Source: Deltaproteobacteria bacterium
Lineage (GTDB): Bacteria > Desulfobacterota > Desulfobaccia > Desulfobaccales > Desulfobaccaceae
NCBI GenBank assembly: GCA_019309545.1
Contig: JAFDGA010000004.1
Location: 62,001 to 126,000 of the forward strand
Reading direction: 5' to 3'
Length of the DNA: 64,000 nucleotides
In this document: positions 32,422-42,160 of the stretch, piece by piece
Layout: each line of letters opens with the position of its first letter
Numbering within the stretch: position 1 is the first letter of the stretch
Notes under the pieces: model-generated
What the model was told of the DNA's origin: nothing
What the model saw: the letters and a program-made list of their open reading frames with translations, nothing else
The model's database searches: none
Program-made: the position numbers and the translations under genes

Positions 32422-33731
32422 CGCCCCTGTTGCTTCCTATTTGCAAAAACCCGCTCATACACCCGATCAATATGTTGCAGGTAGTGGCGCAGGTCAAAGA
32501 TCGCGGCTATTTCGGCCTCGGAGAGATATTGCCTGATGGCCGGGTCAGTGCTGACCAGCTTATAAAAATCGCAGCCTTCCTCCCAAACCCGCATGGCCGG
32601 TCCCTGGACTAGCAGATAGGCCTGTTCCCGAGTGGCGCCGCGGCGGATCAACTCCAGGAGCAGCCCTTGAGAAAAGATTAGACCCTGGGTCCGTTCCAGG
32701 TTGTGGCGCATGGCCTCGGGATAAACCAACAAATTGCGGAGCAGGCCGGTCAGCCGATGCAGCATAAAATCCAGCAGGATGGCGCTGTCCGGGGCAATGA
32801 TACGCTCCACCGAAGAGTGGCTGATATCCCGTTCGTGCCAGAGGGCCATATTTTCCAGCGCGGCCAAGGCATTGGCCCGCAATATCCGGGCCAGCCCCGA
32901 GAGGTTCTCGCAGAGAATAGGGTTGCGCTTGTGGGGCATGGCCGAGGAGCCTTTCTGCCCCTTGGCAAAAAATTCCTCGGCTTCGCGGACTTCGGTGCGC
33001 TGTAAGTGACGGATTTCAACGGCAATCTTTTCGATGCCGCCGCCGATCAGGGCCAGAGTGGTGAAATATTCAGCATAGCGATCCCGTTGGATCACCTGGG
33101 TGGACACCGGCGCCGGCCTAAGGCCCAGGCGCTCACAGACCATCTCTTCAACTTGCGGCGGCAGGTGGGCAAAAGTTCCTACTGCTCCGGACAATTTGCC
33201 CACATTAATTGCTTCCCGGGCCCGCTCCAGGCGCTGTCGATGGCGCTGCATTTCCGCGTACCACAGGGCCAGTTTGAGGCCGAAGGTAATCGGTTCGGCA
33301 TGGACGCCATGGGAGCGGCCGATCATAACCGTATCCTTAAATTCTAAGGCCCGCTGGTGCAACACCGACAGCAACTCATCCAGGTCGGCCAGTAACAGCT
33401 CTGCCGCCTCCCGAAGGCGGAGGGCCATGGCGGTATCCAGGATATCCGAGGAGGTCAGGCCATAATGGAGATAGCGGCTGTCCTCCCCGACATATTCGGC
33501 GACATTGGTGAGGAAGGCGATGACGTCGTGCCTGGTCTGGGCTTCTATGGCCTCAATCCGCTGCGGATCAAACGCGGCTTTGGCCTTGATCTGGCTCGCT
33601 GCGGCCTGGGGGATCAGCCCCAGTTCGGCCATGGCCTCCAGGGCCGCCAGCTCCACCTGGAGCCAAGTGTGATATTTATATTCCTCGGTCCAGATCCGGG
33701 CCATCGGTTCCCGGCTATAACGTGGAATCAT
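32418..33731 (-). CDS. purB: adenylosuccinate lyase
   Basis: Cleaves fumarate from SAICAR and from adenylosuccinate in purine synthesis. The 437 residues start MIPRYSREPMARIWTEEYK, the family's usual beginning; a longer frame to 33854 only adds a hydrophobic non-homologous lead. The fumarase/aspartase signature SSAMPHKRNP is at about residue 260. An agagg site lies 6 bases before this ATG. It works with PurA encoded at 1754. Confidence 0.97.
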   Translation of the reverse strand: MIPRYSREPMARIWTEEYKYHTWLQVELAALEAMAELGLIPQAAASQIKAKAAFDPQRIEAIEAQTRHDVIAFLTNVAEYVGEDSRYLHYGLTSSDILDTAMALRLREAAELLLADLDELLSVLHQRALEFKDTVMIGRSHGVHAEPITFGLKLALWYAEMQRHRQRLERAREAINVGKLSGAVGTFAHLPPQVEEMVCERLGLRPAPVSTQVIQRDRYAEYFTTLALIGGGIEKIAVEIRHLQRTEVREAEEFFAKGQKGSSAMPHKRNPILCENLSGLARILRANALAALENMALWHERDISHSSVERIIAPDSAILLDFMLHRLTGLLRNLLVYPEAMRHNLERTQGLIFSQGLLLELIRRGATREQAYLLVQGPAMRVWEEGCDFYKLVSTDPAIRQYLSEAEIAAIFDLRHYLQHIDRVYERVFANRKQQGR

Positions 33732-33847
33732 CTTTAACCTCTTAAGTATGCAGGCTACCAGCATCAGCAGGAAGTTAAAGAAACTTATCAGAAAATCATA
33801 AAATGGGCAAACCGATTTTAACGCCAGGGCAGTTGATCGGGAGACAA

Positions 33848-33876
33848 TTGACACGAGGGGCCGTGCTAAATAAAAT
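33848..33876 (+). promoter_or_regulatory. sigma70-type promoter of the macro-domain gene
   Basis: Perfect TTGACA at 33848-33853, a 17-base spacer and TAAAAT at 33871-33876. In the leader a 7-bp hairpin (CGGCTCC-acca-GGAGCCG, 33897-33914) is followed by gtttcattcttt and could be a weak attenuator. The ribosome site gggagg precedes the ATG at 33962. Confidence 0.65.
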
Positions 33877-33961
33877 CATCAATGGAAGTTGGAAATCGGC
33901 TCCACCAGGAGCCGGTTTCATTCTTTGAGGACCGCTTGGTAAAACAATTTGGGAGGCAATC

Positions 33962-34492
33962 ATGGAAGTGACGATCAACCAGTCTCATCTGGAATTGGTA
34001 GAAGGGGATATCACCAAACAGGATACCGACGCCATCGTTAATGCCGCTAATACCAGCCTGCGGGGCGGGGGCGGGGTGGACGGGGCCATCCACCGGGCCG
34101 GAGGGCCGAAGATTTTGGAGGAATGCCTACAGATCGGTGGCTGTCCTACCGGCGAGGCGGTGATCACCACGGGCGGCAACCTTAAGGCCCGTTATGTGAT
34201 CCACACCGTCGGTCCGGTTTATCGGGACGGTCTGCATCGGGAGCCCGAGCTGTTGGCCTCCTGTTATCAGAACAGCCTGAAGCTGGCATCGGACAAAGGC
34301 CTCAAAAGCTTGGCCTTCCCTTCCATTTCGACCGGAGCCTACGGCTATCCAGTGTCCGAGGCCGCCAAAGTGGCCTTGAGCACGGTAATGGCATATCTCA
34401 AAGCCCATCCGGAGATCGAGCGGGTCCGCTTTGTGTTGTTTGGCAGACCTACGTATGAGGCTTACGAACAGGCCCTAAAGGCTCTGATTTAA
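33962..34492 (+). CDS. macro-domain ADP-ribose hydrolase (MacroD/YmdB type)
   Basis: Removes ADP-ribose from acidic residues or deacetylates O-acetyl-ADP-ribose. The 176-residue stand-alone macro domain shows AIVNAANTSLRGGGGVDGA (ligand loop 1 with the catalytic Asn and the Asp-Gly-Ala-Ile) and STGAYGYPVSEAA (loop 2). It has its own promoter and is not in an operon. A second ADP-ribose-removing enzyme is encoded at 48101, but no ADP-ribosyltransferase is seen in the window. Confidence 0.94.
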   Translation: MEVTINQSHLELVEGDITKQDTDAIVNAANTSLRGGGGVDGAIHRAGGPKILEECLQIGGCPTGEAVITTGGNLKARYVIHTVGPVYRDGLHREPELLASCYQNSLKLASDKGLKSLAFPSISTGAYGYPVSEAAKVALSTVMAYLKAHPEIERVRFVLFGRPTYEAYEQALKALI

Positions 34493-34552
34493 ATAGCGAG
34501 CCCTAATCGCCGCGGGTCGGCTCAAAGTTTGTAAAAATTATAAAAAATTGGG

Positions 34553-36820
34553 CTACATAAGGCTGGCCGGATCGACATCGATGACCAGGGCGACGTCCTG
34601 GCTGATGAGCTGCCCGCGGTTTTGGCTTAAGCCGGATAACAGGCGGTGCAAAGGGCGATGGCCGTAACTCTTGAGCAGCAGTTGCCAGCGGTAACGGTGT
34701 TTCAAACGGGCTAAGGGGGCCGGAGCCGGGCCTAATACCCTTAGATAATCAGCCATCTGACGGTCGTTGTGGATGGTGCGGTTTAGCCAGCCCGCCACTT
34801 GCTGAGCCCCGGTCTCCACCCGAGCTGCATCGGTGCCGCTGAGGCGAAGCAGGGCCAGGCGGGTAAAGGGCGGATATCCCAGCCCGCGGCGGGCTTCCGT
34901 TTCGGCCTGATAAAAGGCCTGATAATCCAGGTTCTGGACCGCTTGCAGAACATAATGGTCGGGGTTAAAGGTCTGGATCAACACCCGCCCCGGGGCCAGC
35001 CCGCGTCCGGCCCGGCCAGCTACCTGGGCCAGAAGCTGAAAGGTCCGTTCCCCGGCGTGATATTCGGGGAAATAGAGGCTGAGATCAGCAGCAATGACCC
35101 CCACCAGGGTGACCAGGGGAAAATCGTGGCCCTTGGTGATCATCTGGGTGCCCACGAGGATATCCAGGCGCTGGGCGCCGAACTCCCTTAGCAGGGCCAC
35201 TGCCTGACGGCTATGGGGCGCGCTATCGCGATCCAGCCGCGCTACCCGGGCGGCAGGAAACAGCTTTTGAACCTCGCTTTCCACTTTTTCGGTGCCCAGC
35301 CCATAACGTTTCAAGGCGGTCGATTGGCAATGGGGGCAATCCTCCGGTACAGGTTGCTTGAAGCCGCAATAGTGGCAAAGCAATATCCGGGCCTGCTGAT
35401 GGTGGGTTAGGGCCACACTGCAGGCCGGGCATTGGAAAATGTGCCCACAGAACAGACAGAAATAAATATTGGCATAGCCTCGCCGGTTTAAAAACAACAA
35501 CGCCTGTTCTCCCCGGGCCAAGGTCTCCTCCAGGGCGGCGCGTAATGGGGTGGAAATGATGGGCAGGCGACGGCACTTCCTCTGCTGCCGAAGATTTATC
35601 AGGCTGATCTGGGGTTGCTGGTGGGGGGTTACCCGCCGGGACAGGCGGAGATAATGATGTTTACCCTGCTGGGCCCGATAAAATGATCCCAGCGACGGCG
35701 TCGCCGAACCCAACACCACGGTGGCCCCGGCCTGTTGGCCCCGGTAGAGGCTTACATCCCGGGCCTGATAGGGCAGGCCCCCTTCATTTTTATAGGAGGG
35801 ATCGTGCTCCTCGTCCACCACCATTAGCCCCAGCCGGGGCAGCGGAGCAAAGATCGCGGAGCGGGGCCCGACGACGATATCGATCTCTCCCTGGATAATC
35901 CGCCGCCACTCTCCCAACCGGGCTGCTTTTGACATACCGCTGTGGAGTAAGGTCACCCGAGGGCCGAAGCGCTGCCGGAAGGCCAACCCGATGGGGTGGG
36001 TGAGAGCAATCTCCGGGAGCAGAATCAAGGCCGTACGCCCCTGGCTCAAGGCCTCCTGGGCCGCAGCCAGATAGATTGCGGTCTTACCACTAGCCGTCAC
36101 CCCGTGGAGCAAAAACGACGAAAATTCTCCCGCCTGAAGCCCCGTGACAATCGCACTTAAGGCCTGCTCTTGTTCCGGCCCCAATTCCGGGATCTCGGGC
36201 CGGGCCGAGAGCAGCTGTTCAGCAAACGGGTCATACGGCCGCCGGCGCTCTTCCAGGGTAATAAATCCAGCCCGCCGCAAGCGTTGCAATGTGGCATAAG
36301 GCTTGGGAAAATGGCGGGCCAGTTCCGAGACCGGACAGCAGGGGAGCTCATGTAGGTAACCCAGTATGGCTCTGGCCTTGGCACTGAAACGGCCGGGGGG
36401 AGAATTGCCTTCCTGGTCAGGAGCCAGTCGGACCCAGCGCTCCGGGCGGCCGGTTCGGGGGCTGCCGCCGCCGGGGATGGCGGCGTTGAGGACCTCACCG
36501 ATCGGATAGTGGTAATAATCGGCCAGCCAGCGATAAAAGGGCACCAACTCCGGTCCGAAGCGCGGCACAGGGTCAAGGAGCGCTTCCACGGGGCGGATGG
36601 CCACCGTCGGGATTTCTCGGGCTGGACCCAAAAGATAGCCGGTGACCCGGCGCCTCCCCACCGGCACCTTGAGTGTCACCCCCACCTGGGCGGCATCTGT
36701 CAGCGTGGCGGGCAGACGATAGGTCAGGGTTTGAGACAGGGGGAGAATAACCGCTACTTCTACTAGATCGGAGTCCAGCAATTTACCTTTGATGGTTGAA
36801 CAACAGGAAGGGGGAATCAA
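34553..36820 (-). CDS. priA: primosomal replication restart helicase PriA
   Basis: 3'-5' helicase that reloads the replisome at stalled forks, 755 residues. It has an N-terminal DNA-binding part, then the helicase core with GVTASGKTAIYL (Walker A), DEEHDPSYKNE (Walker B), and an inserted zinc-binding region with paired cysteines (CLFCGHIFQCPAC, CHYCGF, CPHC). The C-terminal helicase motif is VAGRAGRG. The start is uncertain: TTG at 36820 has no clear ribosome site, and TTG at 36781 follows aaaggtaaa. An inverted-repeat element ends just upstream. Confidence 0.95.
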   Translation of the reverse strand: MIPPSCCSTIKGKLLDSDLVEVAVILPLSQTLTYRLPATLTDAAQVGVTLKVPVGRRRVTGYLLGPAREIPTVAIRPVEALLDPVPRFGPELVPFYRWLADYYHYPIGEVLNAAIPGGGSPRTGRPERWVRLAPDQEGNSPPGRFSAKARAILGYLHELPCCPVSELARHFPKPYATLQRLRRAGFITLEERRRPYDPFAEQLLSARPEIPELGPEQEQALSAIVTGLQAGEFSSFLLHGVTASGKTAIYLAAAQEALSQGRTALILLPEIALTHPIGLAFRQRFGPRVTLLHSGMSKAARLGEWRRIIQGEIDIVVGPRSAIFAPLPRLGLMVVDEEHDPSYKNEGGLPYQARDVSLYRGQQAGATVVLGSATPSLGSFYRAQQGKHHYLRLSRRVTPHQQPQISLINLRQQRKCRRLPIISTPLRAALEETLARGEQALLFLNRRGYANIYFCLFCGHIFQCPACSVALTHHQQARILLCHYCGFKQPVPEDCPHCQSTALKRYGLGTEKVESEVQKLFPAARVARLDRDSAPHSRQAVALLREFGAQRLDILVGTQMITKGHDFPLVTLVGVIAADLSLYFPEYHAGERTFQLLAQVAGRAGRGLAPGRVLIQTFNPDHYVLQAVQNLDYQAFYQAETEARRGLGYPPFTRLALLRLSGTDAARVETGAQQVAGWLNRTIHNDRQMADYLRVLGPAPAPLARLKHRYRWQLLLKSYGHRPLHRLLSGLSQNRGQLISQDVALVIDVDPASLM

Positions 36821-36829
36821 ATTTTTAGC

Positions 36830-36923
36830 CTCGTTCCCCAGCTGTGCTGGGGAACGCCTTCCCCGGCCAAGCTTGGCTTGGCATGCATTTCCGTTCCTAA
36901 GTTAAGTACAACTTGGGAACGAG
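36830..36923. mobile_element. 94-bp MITE-like inverted-repeat element
   Basis: Terminal inverted repeats at 36830-36848 and 36905-36923 match in 16 of 19 positions and begin CTCGTTCCC. Inside, a perfect 11-bp hairpin CGTTCCCCAGC-tgt-GCTGGGGAACG is at 36832-36856 and a second, 11 of 12 bp, is at 36892-36921. It has no coding capacity and lies between priA and the next gene. Non-autonomous transposable or REP-like origin is inferred. Confidence 0.6.
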
Positions 36924-36933
36924 TTTAAAAAGT

Positions 36934-37692
36934 TCAATAGGAAGTTGCTTTTAGGCCGAAGATGTCATCAAAAGCGACGGTGATAGCGCACAAACTCCAG
37001 GGTATGGTGACCAGCAGTCCGATACCCAATAATAAGGCCCCGCCCAGATTGAGCAACACCAAAGCCAGGATGAAAACGAAGAATCCGAACCATTGCCGGT
37101 GCACGGTCTTGCGACTCGACTCCATGGCCGGCCAGAAATCCAACCGACGATCCAGGATCAGCAGCGCCGCAAAAGTATAACCCACAAAAAGATAAATCCC
37201 TGGGATGATCAGCAGTACAAACCCCAGCGAGATCAATACCGCCCCGATGATGGTGTAAAGTAATAATGGTAGAAAATAGTGGAATCCGGCGAAAAAATCG
37301 CTGAATTGGGTAGGCTGACGTTGCACCAGTTTGGCGCTCACCACGAACCAACCGGCCGATAAGGGGCCACTAATGATGAGATGGATTAGTTGACCGAATC
37401 GGCCCAAAAGGCCTATGAGTACCATCGGGATAAGGAATACCAAAACTGTAAAGCCCACAAAGCCGGGTATATTCTGTTTAAAAATTTCCCAGCCGGTCTT
37501 GAGATAATATCCTGGTTTAACCTGATAGTCGCTGACTATGATGGTTTCCGGCTCGGCCCCGGGGGTGGCTGGGGTACTTGCTTCCGGGCCCCCGGGGCTG
37601 CTGGACGCAGCCACTTCCAACTGATAGCCGCAATGTGGACAGAACTTATCTCCGGCGGGGACTTCTTGTTGACATCGGGGACAAACAGGCAT
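36934..37692 (-). CDS. zinc-ribbon integral membrane protein
   Basis: 252 residues. The N-terminal zinc ribbon is CPRCQQEVPAGDKFCPHCG (residues 4-22), followed by a Pro/Ser/Thr-rich linker. Then come about five or six hydrophobic segments with glycine- and leucine-rich character, like the DUF975/glycerophosphodiesterase-associated membrane family. The function is unknown. The region YFLPLLLYTIIGAVLISLG and the downstream IPGIYLFVGYTFAALL are typical of that fold. It is a single gene between priA and the large activase gene, on the same strand. Confidence 0.82.
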   Translation of the reverse strand: MPVCPRCQQEVPAGDKFCPHCGYQLEVAASSSPGGPEASTPATPGAEPETIIVSDYQVKPGYYLKTGWEIFKQNIPGFVGFTVLVFLIPMVLIGLLGRFGQLIHLIISGPLSAGWFVVSAKLVQRQPTQFSDFFAGFHYFLPLLLYTIIGAVLISLGFVLLIIPGIYLFVGYTFAALLILDRRLDFWPAMESSRKTVHRQWFGFFVFILALVLLNLGGALLLGIGLLVTIPWSLCAITVAFDDIFGLKATSY

Positions 37693-37790
37693 AACAGACC
37701 TCCAGCGCTGAGTGTTTAAAAGTGCAAAAGAATCTGCGAGGACGCCCTTTAAGAGATAGCGGCCCGCATCAGGAATTCTCCCTTAACCCC

Positions 37791-40700
37791 TTACTCCTGA
37801 CCTAAACGATGGTATTTCTGAAATTGCCGCACCTGATACATAAAGGCTTCCAACCGGGTGCGAGTGTTGGTCTGTTCCTGGCCGTCATAGACCAGATTGA
37901 TAAAGGGGATGTTATCGTGCTCCTCCCGGAAGCGCTTGAACAGGGCGTTGACCACGGTTCCCGGCATGCAGGTGAAGGGCATAATGTTCACCAGCCCCGA
38001 AGCCCCTTTGCGGATAAAGTCCTTGGATTTGCCGATACTCAGGATGGCTTCCCCTTCAAAGGAAGGATCGAGATAGCCGTGAGCATAGGCGATGGTCTCG
38101 GCAATGCAGGGTTCACAAAGATTTTTCAACCCCCCCTGAAAGATCTGCTCCAGATGATGTTCCAGCTTGAGCTGCTGCCGTTCGGTCAGATAAACCTGCA
38201 GATAGTTCAAAAAGTGTTTGAGGTAGCGGGCCCGGATCTTGGCGGTGTAATTGACGTAGAGCAGCCACTCGCCGATCGGCGGCAGCCAGGCCTCTCCGCC
38301 CAGGGCCTCGATCTTTTGGACCGCATTTTCATTGGCAAATTTATTGGCCCGGGTATAGATTTCGCCGACCACGCCTACGATTGGCTTGGCGCCATCGCCG
38401 TTCAGGGTCAAACTCTCAAACTCTCCCCGGGCCTCCCGGAGAATCCGGTCCAAATCACCGCGATCCCGCAGGGTTTCATAAACCTTTTGCAGATAATAGC
38501 TATAGACCTCGTCGGTAGACCCGGCTTGCGCCTCATAAGGCCGGGTTTCCCGCAGTTTTTTCTCCAACAGGTCGATGGCGACAATTCCTTGCCAGGCGAC
38601 GCGGGGGTAATCGCTGCCCACCATGCCCAGTTCTTCATACATAGTCTCACTCTGATCCGGGGCATAGATCGGCACCTGGGAATAGCCCAACTCATCCAGG
38701 ATCAGGCGTTGGAAGCGGTGATACTGGCCAAAACGGCAGGGTCCATAACCCGAAGGCATAAAGAAGGCACTGCGCTCTGGATCAAAATCGGGCCGTCGGA
38801 CCAGCTTGACCATATCTCCGGTAGTCAGGATGCAAGGATAACATTCTTTGCCTGACGTATACTGCCGGCCCAGAATCAAGGTTTCCTCATCGGATTCCGG
38901 CAGGGCCTCCGCGTCCACCCCGCAGGCCTGAAAGGCCGCTACCAGTGCCAGGGCATGGTCAGTCATCGGCGGCAGGAAAATCTTGCGCCGCATTGGGTCT
39001 TTAATCCGACGTCGGTAAGGAGAGACCTTTTTCTGGAACGGCTGGTAAGCCACATTTTTCAGGCTATCCATAAAGGCTTCCAGGCGGGTGACGGCCCCCA
39101 CATCGGAGGAGTGCTCATCAATCTCGATCTCTAAATAAGGCTTGCCGCGCATTTTATCCTTGAAGAAATGCTGGATAAAGGAATCCGGGCCACATCCGAA
39201 GTTGGTGACATAGATCGCCTGCAAGCGGCGGTCGTTCCGGATCAGTTCGGCCGCGGCCAGAATTTTCTGGCCGTAACGCCAATACATCGGCTTGATATCT
39301 TCGATTTCCCGAACCTCATCCAGGGGTAAAAAGTCCATGGGAATCGCCAGTTGGCCCAGCTGCCGCAATTTGCGGGGCAGGTTGAGATTAACCCCGGGGT
39401 CAAAGCCGTTGTAAGGACGGCTGACAATGACCATGGCCATATCCTGAGGACTGAGTTGGTCAAGAATTTCCCGGCCCCGAGCCTGCAGGGCCTGATAAAA
39501 AGTCTTTTGCGCCGCCTCTCCGCGGCGGAAGGCGCGTTCGATGGCAAAAGGTGAAACCCGCAACGGCTGTGCCAGAGTCCTCAGGGAACGTCGGAGCTCT
39601 TTGGGGCCCCGACCGAAATAGAGCACCGGAGAGTAGAGTTGGGCTCCATGGTCAGCAAAATTAATAGTCGCCGGCACCACATTCGCCAGAGTCTGGGCCA
39701 GGGGACAGACCACCCCCTGGCGGATTTCTGGATGAGGATGGTGGATGTCGATGACGCTGGGGAGAAAGATTTTCTTTACCCCAACTTCCAGCAGGTCGAG
39801 GATGTGGCCATGCGCCACCTTGATCGGGAAGCAGGTTTCGGCCGCCATGCATTCCACCCCGCGGTGAATCACCGATTTGTTGGTCTTTTGGGAATAGACC
39901 ACGGTAAAACCCAGGGATTCGAAAAAGGCCCGGAAAAAGGGCATCAATTCATGGAAAAACATTACCCGGGGCAGGCCAATGGGGCCTCGGGGTCCTTCCT
40001 TGGGCGGCTCTGGTCCATACAGCCAGGCCTCCCGTTCCTTGAATAAGTCAGGCAGTTCCACCTGGATCTGGTCGCGCTTGACTTCATACTTTTCGCAGCG
40101 CCCGCCATAGAATAAGGGCTTTTCCCCGGCCACTTTGACCTGGCGAATTTCACAATGATTAGGGCAGCCGTTGCATTCGAAGGAAGTAACCTCATACTCC
40201 CGGTCCGCCAGATCAAAGCCTTTAAATCCGGAAGTCTTCCAGGTCCGTTCGCGACAGGCCAGGATCGCGGCGCCGATCGCTCCGGTAACATCATGGTGCG
40301 GCGGAACCACGATCTTTTTGCCCAGCACCGCCTCAAAGGCTGCCACCATGCCCTGGTTGGCGGCGGTAGCCCCCTGGAAGAAGATGGTATCACCGATGCG
40401 CCGGTCTTCCACTACCTTGTTGAGATAATTCTGCACAATGGAATAGGACAGTCCCGCCACCAGGTCCTCTTTGGCCACCCCCTGCTGCTGATAATGGACC
40501 AGATCGGATTCCATAAACACGGTGCAGCGTTCTCCCAGGCGCACCGGGTTCTGGCTTTGCAGAGCCAACCGCCCGAACTCATCCTTAATGGAAATGCCCA
40601 ATTTCTCGGCCTGTTCCTCCAGGAAAGAACCGGTTCCGGCCGCACAGACTTTATTCATCATAAAATCGACGATAGCGCCGTGTTCCAGGCTGATAAATTT

Positions 40701-41978
40701 GGAGTCCTGGCCGCCGATTTCGAAAATGGTGTCCACTGCAGGATTAATGGCCGCCGACGCGGTGGCCTGGCAGGTGATTTCGTTGCGCACCAGGTCGGCG
40801 CCGATGAAATCCCCGGTGAGATAGCGGCCCGAACCGGTGGTGGCGGCCCCGGCGATTCGGACCCGCTGACCGATTTTCTCGCCGATCAGTTTTAGGCCTT
40901 TGGAAACTGCCTCCAGGGGCCGTCCGGCGGTCATCAGGTATTCCCGGGCCAACACCCGCATCTGGGCATCGATGACCACCACGTTGGTGCTGATCGAGCC
41001 CACATCTACCCCCAAGTACCCTTCAATTTCATCTTCCGGACTGACTTCGGCGATGGCATAGTGCTCGGCAGCCAATTCCGTCGGAGGTTGTAAGGCGGGC
41101 AGACGTTGGGCCTCCGAAGGCCGGTGAGCCAGATAATCTCTAAGGCCTTGCAGGTCGAGGCGAAAATCCGGGGGTGGGTTTTGCCGGGCTACCGATACCG
41201 CCCCAATCGCTCCCAGGGAACAGAAGTGGGGCGGGATAATCAATTCCCCTTCTGCCAGGTCATAAATTTTGCGGAATGCCTGCCGGACCCCCAGGTTGTG
41301 CGCCACCCCGCCCTGGAACGCTAAGGGCCGCTGAATGATTTTTCCCTTGGCGATATTACTCTTGAGGTTCCTGGCCATGGCCAGGCAAAGGCCGGCAATG
41401 ATCTCATAATCGGGCGTTGCTCCCTGTTGCAGGTGTATCATATCGGTCTTGGCAAAAACACTGCAGCGCCCGGCGATGCGGGGTGGGGTGGTGGATTTTA
41501 GGGCCAGTTGGCTGAATTCTTCGATCCCATAACCCAGACGGTGGGCCTGCTGATCTAAAAATGACCCGGTCCCCGCGGCACACATACTATTCATGGCGAA
41601 ATCTTGAATAATTAAGTTGCCCTGAGGATCTTGATCAATCAATATCAGTTTGGCATCCTCCCCCCCCATATCAATTATGGTGCGGGCTTCGGGATGAAAA
41701 ACAAACGTCCCCTGCGCCTGAGCAATGACTTCATTGACAAACACCCCACCCAGCCGCTCCGCTAGGCACTGGCCGCCGATCCCGGTCAGGGCCGCCAGGC
41801 GGATGGCAGAGGAGTGAAACCGCTCCTGGAGGGCTTCCAGGATGTTAAGGGCCACCTGTAGTGGTTGACCCTGCGTCCGCCGATAATCTTCGAAGACCAC
41901 TTCCCCAGCTTCATTTATGACCACGGTATTGATGCTTACCGAACCGATATCCATACCCAGATCAAAAATATGCGTCAT
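37791..41978 (-). CDS. giant acyl-CoA dehydratase activase-related protein (tandem BadF/HgdC ATPases fused to DUF2229)
   Basis: 1395 residues. Two ASKHA ATPase domains in tandem: the first starts LGMDIGSVSINTVVI (residue 7), the second YLGVDVGSISTNVVVID (about residue 321). Each has the iron-sulfur cysteines of 2-hydroxyacyl-CoA dehydratase activators (SMCAAGTGSFL with GRCSVF; KVCAAGTGSFL with GERCTVF). A further cysteine cluster CNGCPNHC (about residue 604) and a DUF2229/HgdB-like C-terminal half follow, with ECMAAETCFPIKVAHGH and KECYPCILTTGD. The domains predict ATP-driven low-potential electron transfer. The target enzyme is unknown; no dehydratase gene adjoins it. Confidence 0.9.
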   Translation of the reverse strand: MTHIFDLGMDIGSVSINTVVINEAGEVVFEDYRRTQGQPLQVALNILEALQERFHSSAIRLAALTGIGGQCLAERLGGVFVNEVIAQAQGTFVFHPEARTIIDMGGEDAKLILIDQDPQGNLIIQDFAMNSMCAAGTGSFLDQQAHRLGYGIEEFSQLALKSTTPPRIAGRCSVFAKTDMIHLQQGATPDYEIIAGLCLAMARNLKSNIAKGKIIQRPLAFQGGVAHNLGVRQAFRKIYDLAEGELIIPPHFCSLGAIGAVSVARQNPPPDFRLDLQGLRDYLAHRPSEAQRLPALQPPTELAAEHYAIAEVSPEDEIEGYLGVDVGSISTNVVVIDAQMRVLAREYLMTAGRPLEAVSKGLKLIGEKIGQRVRIAGAATTGSGRYLTGDFIGADLVRNEITCQATASAAINPAVDTIFEIGGQDSKFISLEHGAIVDFMMNKVCAAGTGSFLEEQAEKLGISIKDEFGRLALQSQNPVRLGERCTVFMESDLVHYQQQGVAKEDLVAGLSYSIVQNYLNKVVEDRRIGDTIFFQGATAANQGMVAAFEAVLGKKIVVPPHHDVTGAIGAAILACRERTWKTSGFKGFDLADREYEVTSFECNGCPNHCEIRQVKVAGEKPLFYGGRCEKYEVKRDQIQVELPDLFKEREAWLYGPEPPKEGPRGPIGLPRVMFFHELMPFFRAFFESLGFTVVYSQKTNKSVIHRGVECMAAETCFPIKVAHGHILDLLEVGVKKIFLPSVIDIHHPHPEIRQGVVCPLAQTLANVVPATINFADHGAQLYSPVLYFGRGPKELRRSLRTLAQPLRVSPFAIERAFRRGEAAQKTFYQALQARGREILDQLSPQDMAMVIVSRPYNGFDPGVNLNLPRKLRQLGQLAIPMDFLPLDEVREIEDIKPMYWRYGQKILAAAELIRNDRRLQAIYVTNFGCGPDSFIQHFFKDKMRGKPYLEIEIDEHSSDVGAVTRLEAFMDSLKNVAYQPFQKKVSPYRRRIKDPMRRKIFLPPMTDHALALVAAFQACGVDAEALPESDEETLILGRQYTSGKECYPCILTTGDMVKLVRRPDFDPERSAFFMPSGYGPCRFGQYHRFQRLILDELGYSQVPIYAPDQSETMYEELGMVGSDYPRVAWQGIVAIDLLEKKLRETRPYEAQAGSTDEVYSYYLQKVYETLRDRGDLDRILREARGEFESLTLNGDGAKPIVGVVGEIYTRANKFANENAVQKIEALGGEAWLPPIGEWLLYVNYTAKIRARYLKHFLNYLQVYLTERQQLKLEHHLEQIFQGGLKNLCEPCIAETIAYAHGYLDPSFEGEAILSIGKSKDFIRKGASGLVNIMPFTCMPGTVVNALFKRFREEHDNIPFINLVYDGQEQTNTRTRLEAFMYQVRQFQKYHRLGQE

Positions 41979-42063
41979 GATCCAAATCCCCCCAGATTCA
42001 CACCCTTATTTTAAACCTTTGCTGGCCAGGGTCGTACTTACCCCCTTTCTCGCCGCGGGTGCC

Positions 42064-42088
42064 TACCATTTGGAGTCTCGAAATGGTA
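42064..42088. repeat. 8-bp inverted repeat between the activase and radical SAM genes
   Basis: TACCATTT (42064-42071) and AAATGGTA (42081-42088) are perfectly complementary with a 9-base loop, followed by TTTT on the plus strand. No plus-strand gene ends here, so it is more likely an operator or a structural remnant than a terminator. The rest of this 180-bp gap shows nothing. Confidence 0.35.
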
Positions 42089-42160
42089 TTTTCGTAAATT
42101 GACGGCCTCTAAAATTTGGCCGGGTGTTTACAGCTTATTAAAATATCCCCTAGTCGACGT

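Noticed and set aside
33732-33854. N-terminal hydrophobic extension of PurB
   Set aside because: The extension has no homology to the family and the ATG at 33731 has the better ribosome site; a membrane-anchored PurB is not credible.
37809-38855. 348-codon plus-strand ORF opposite the giant activase gene
   Set aside because: Antisense shadow of a conserved gene; no ribosome site or recognisable domain.
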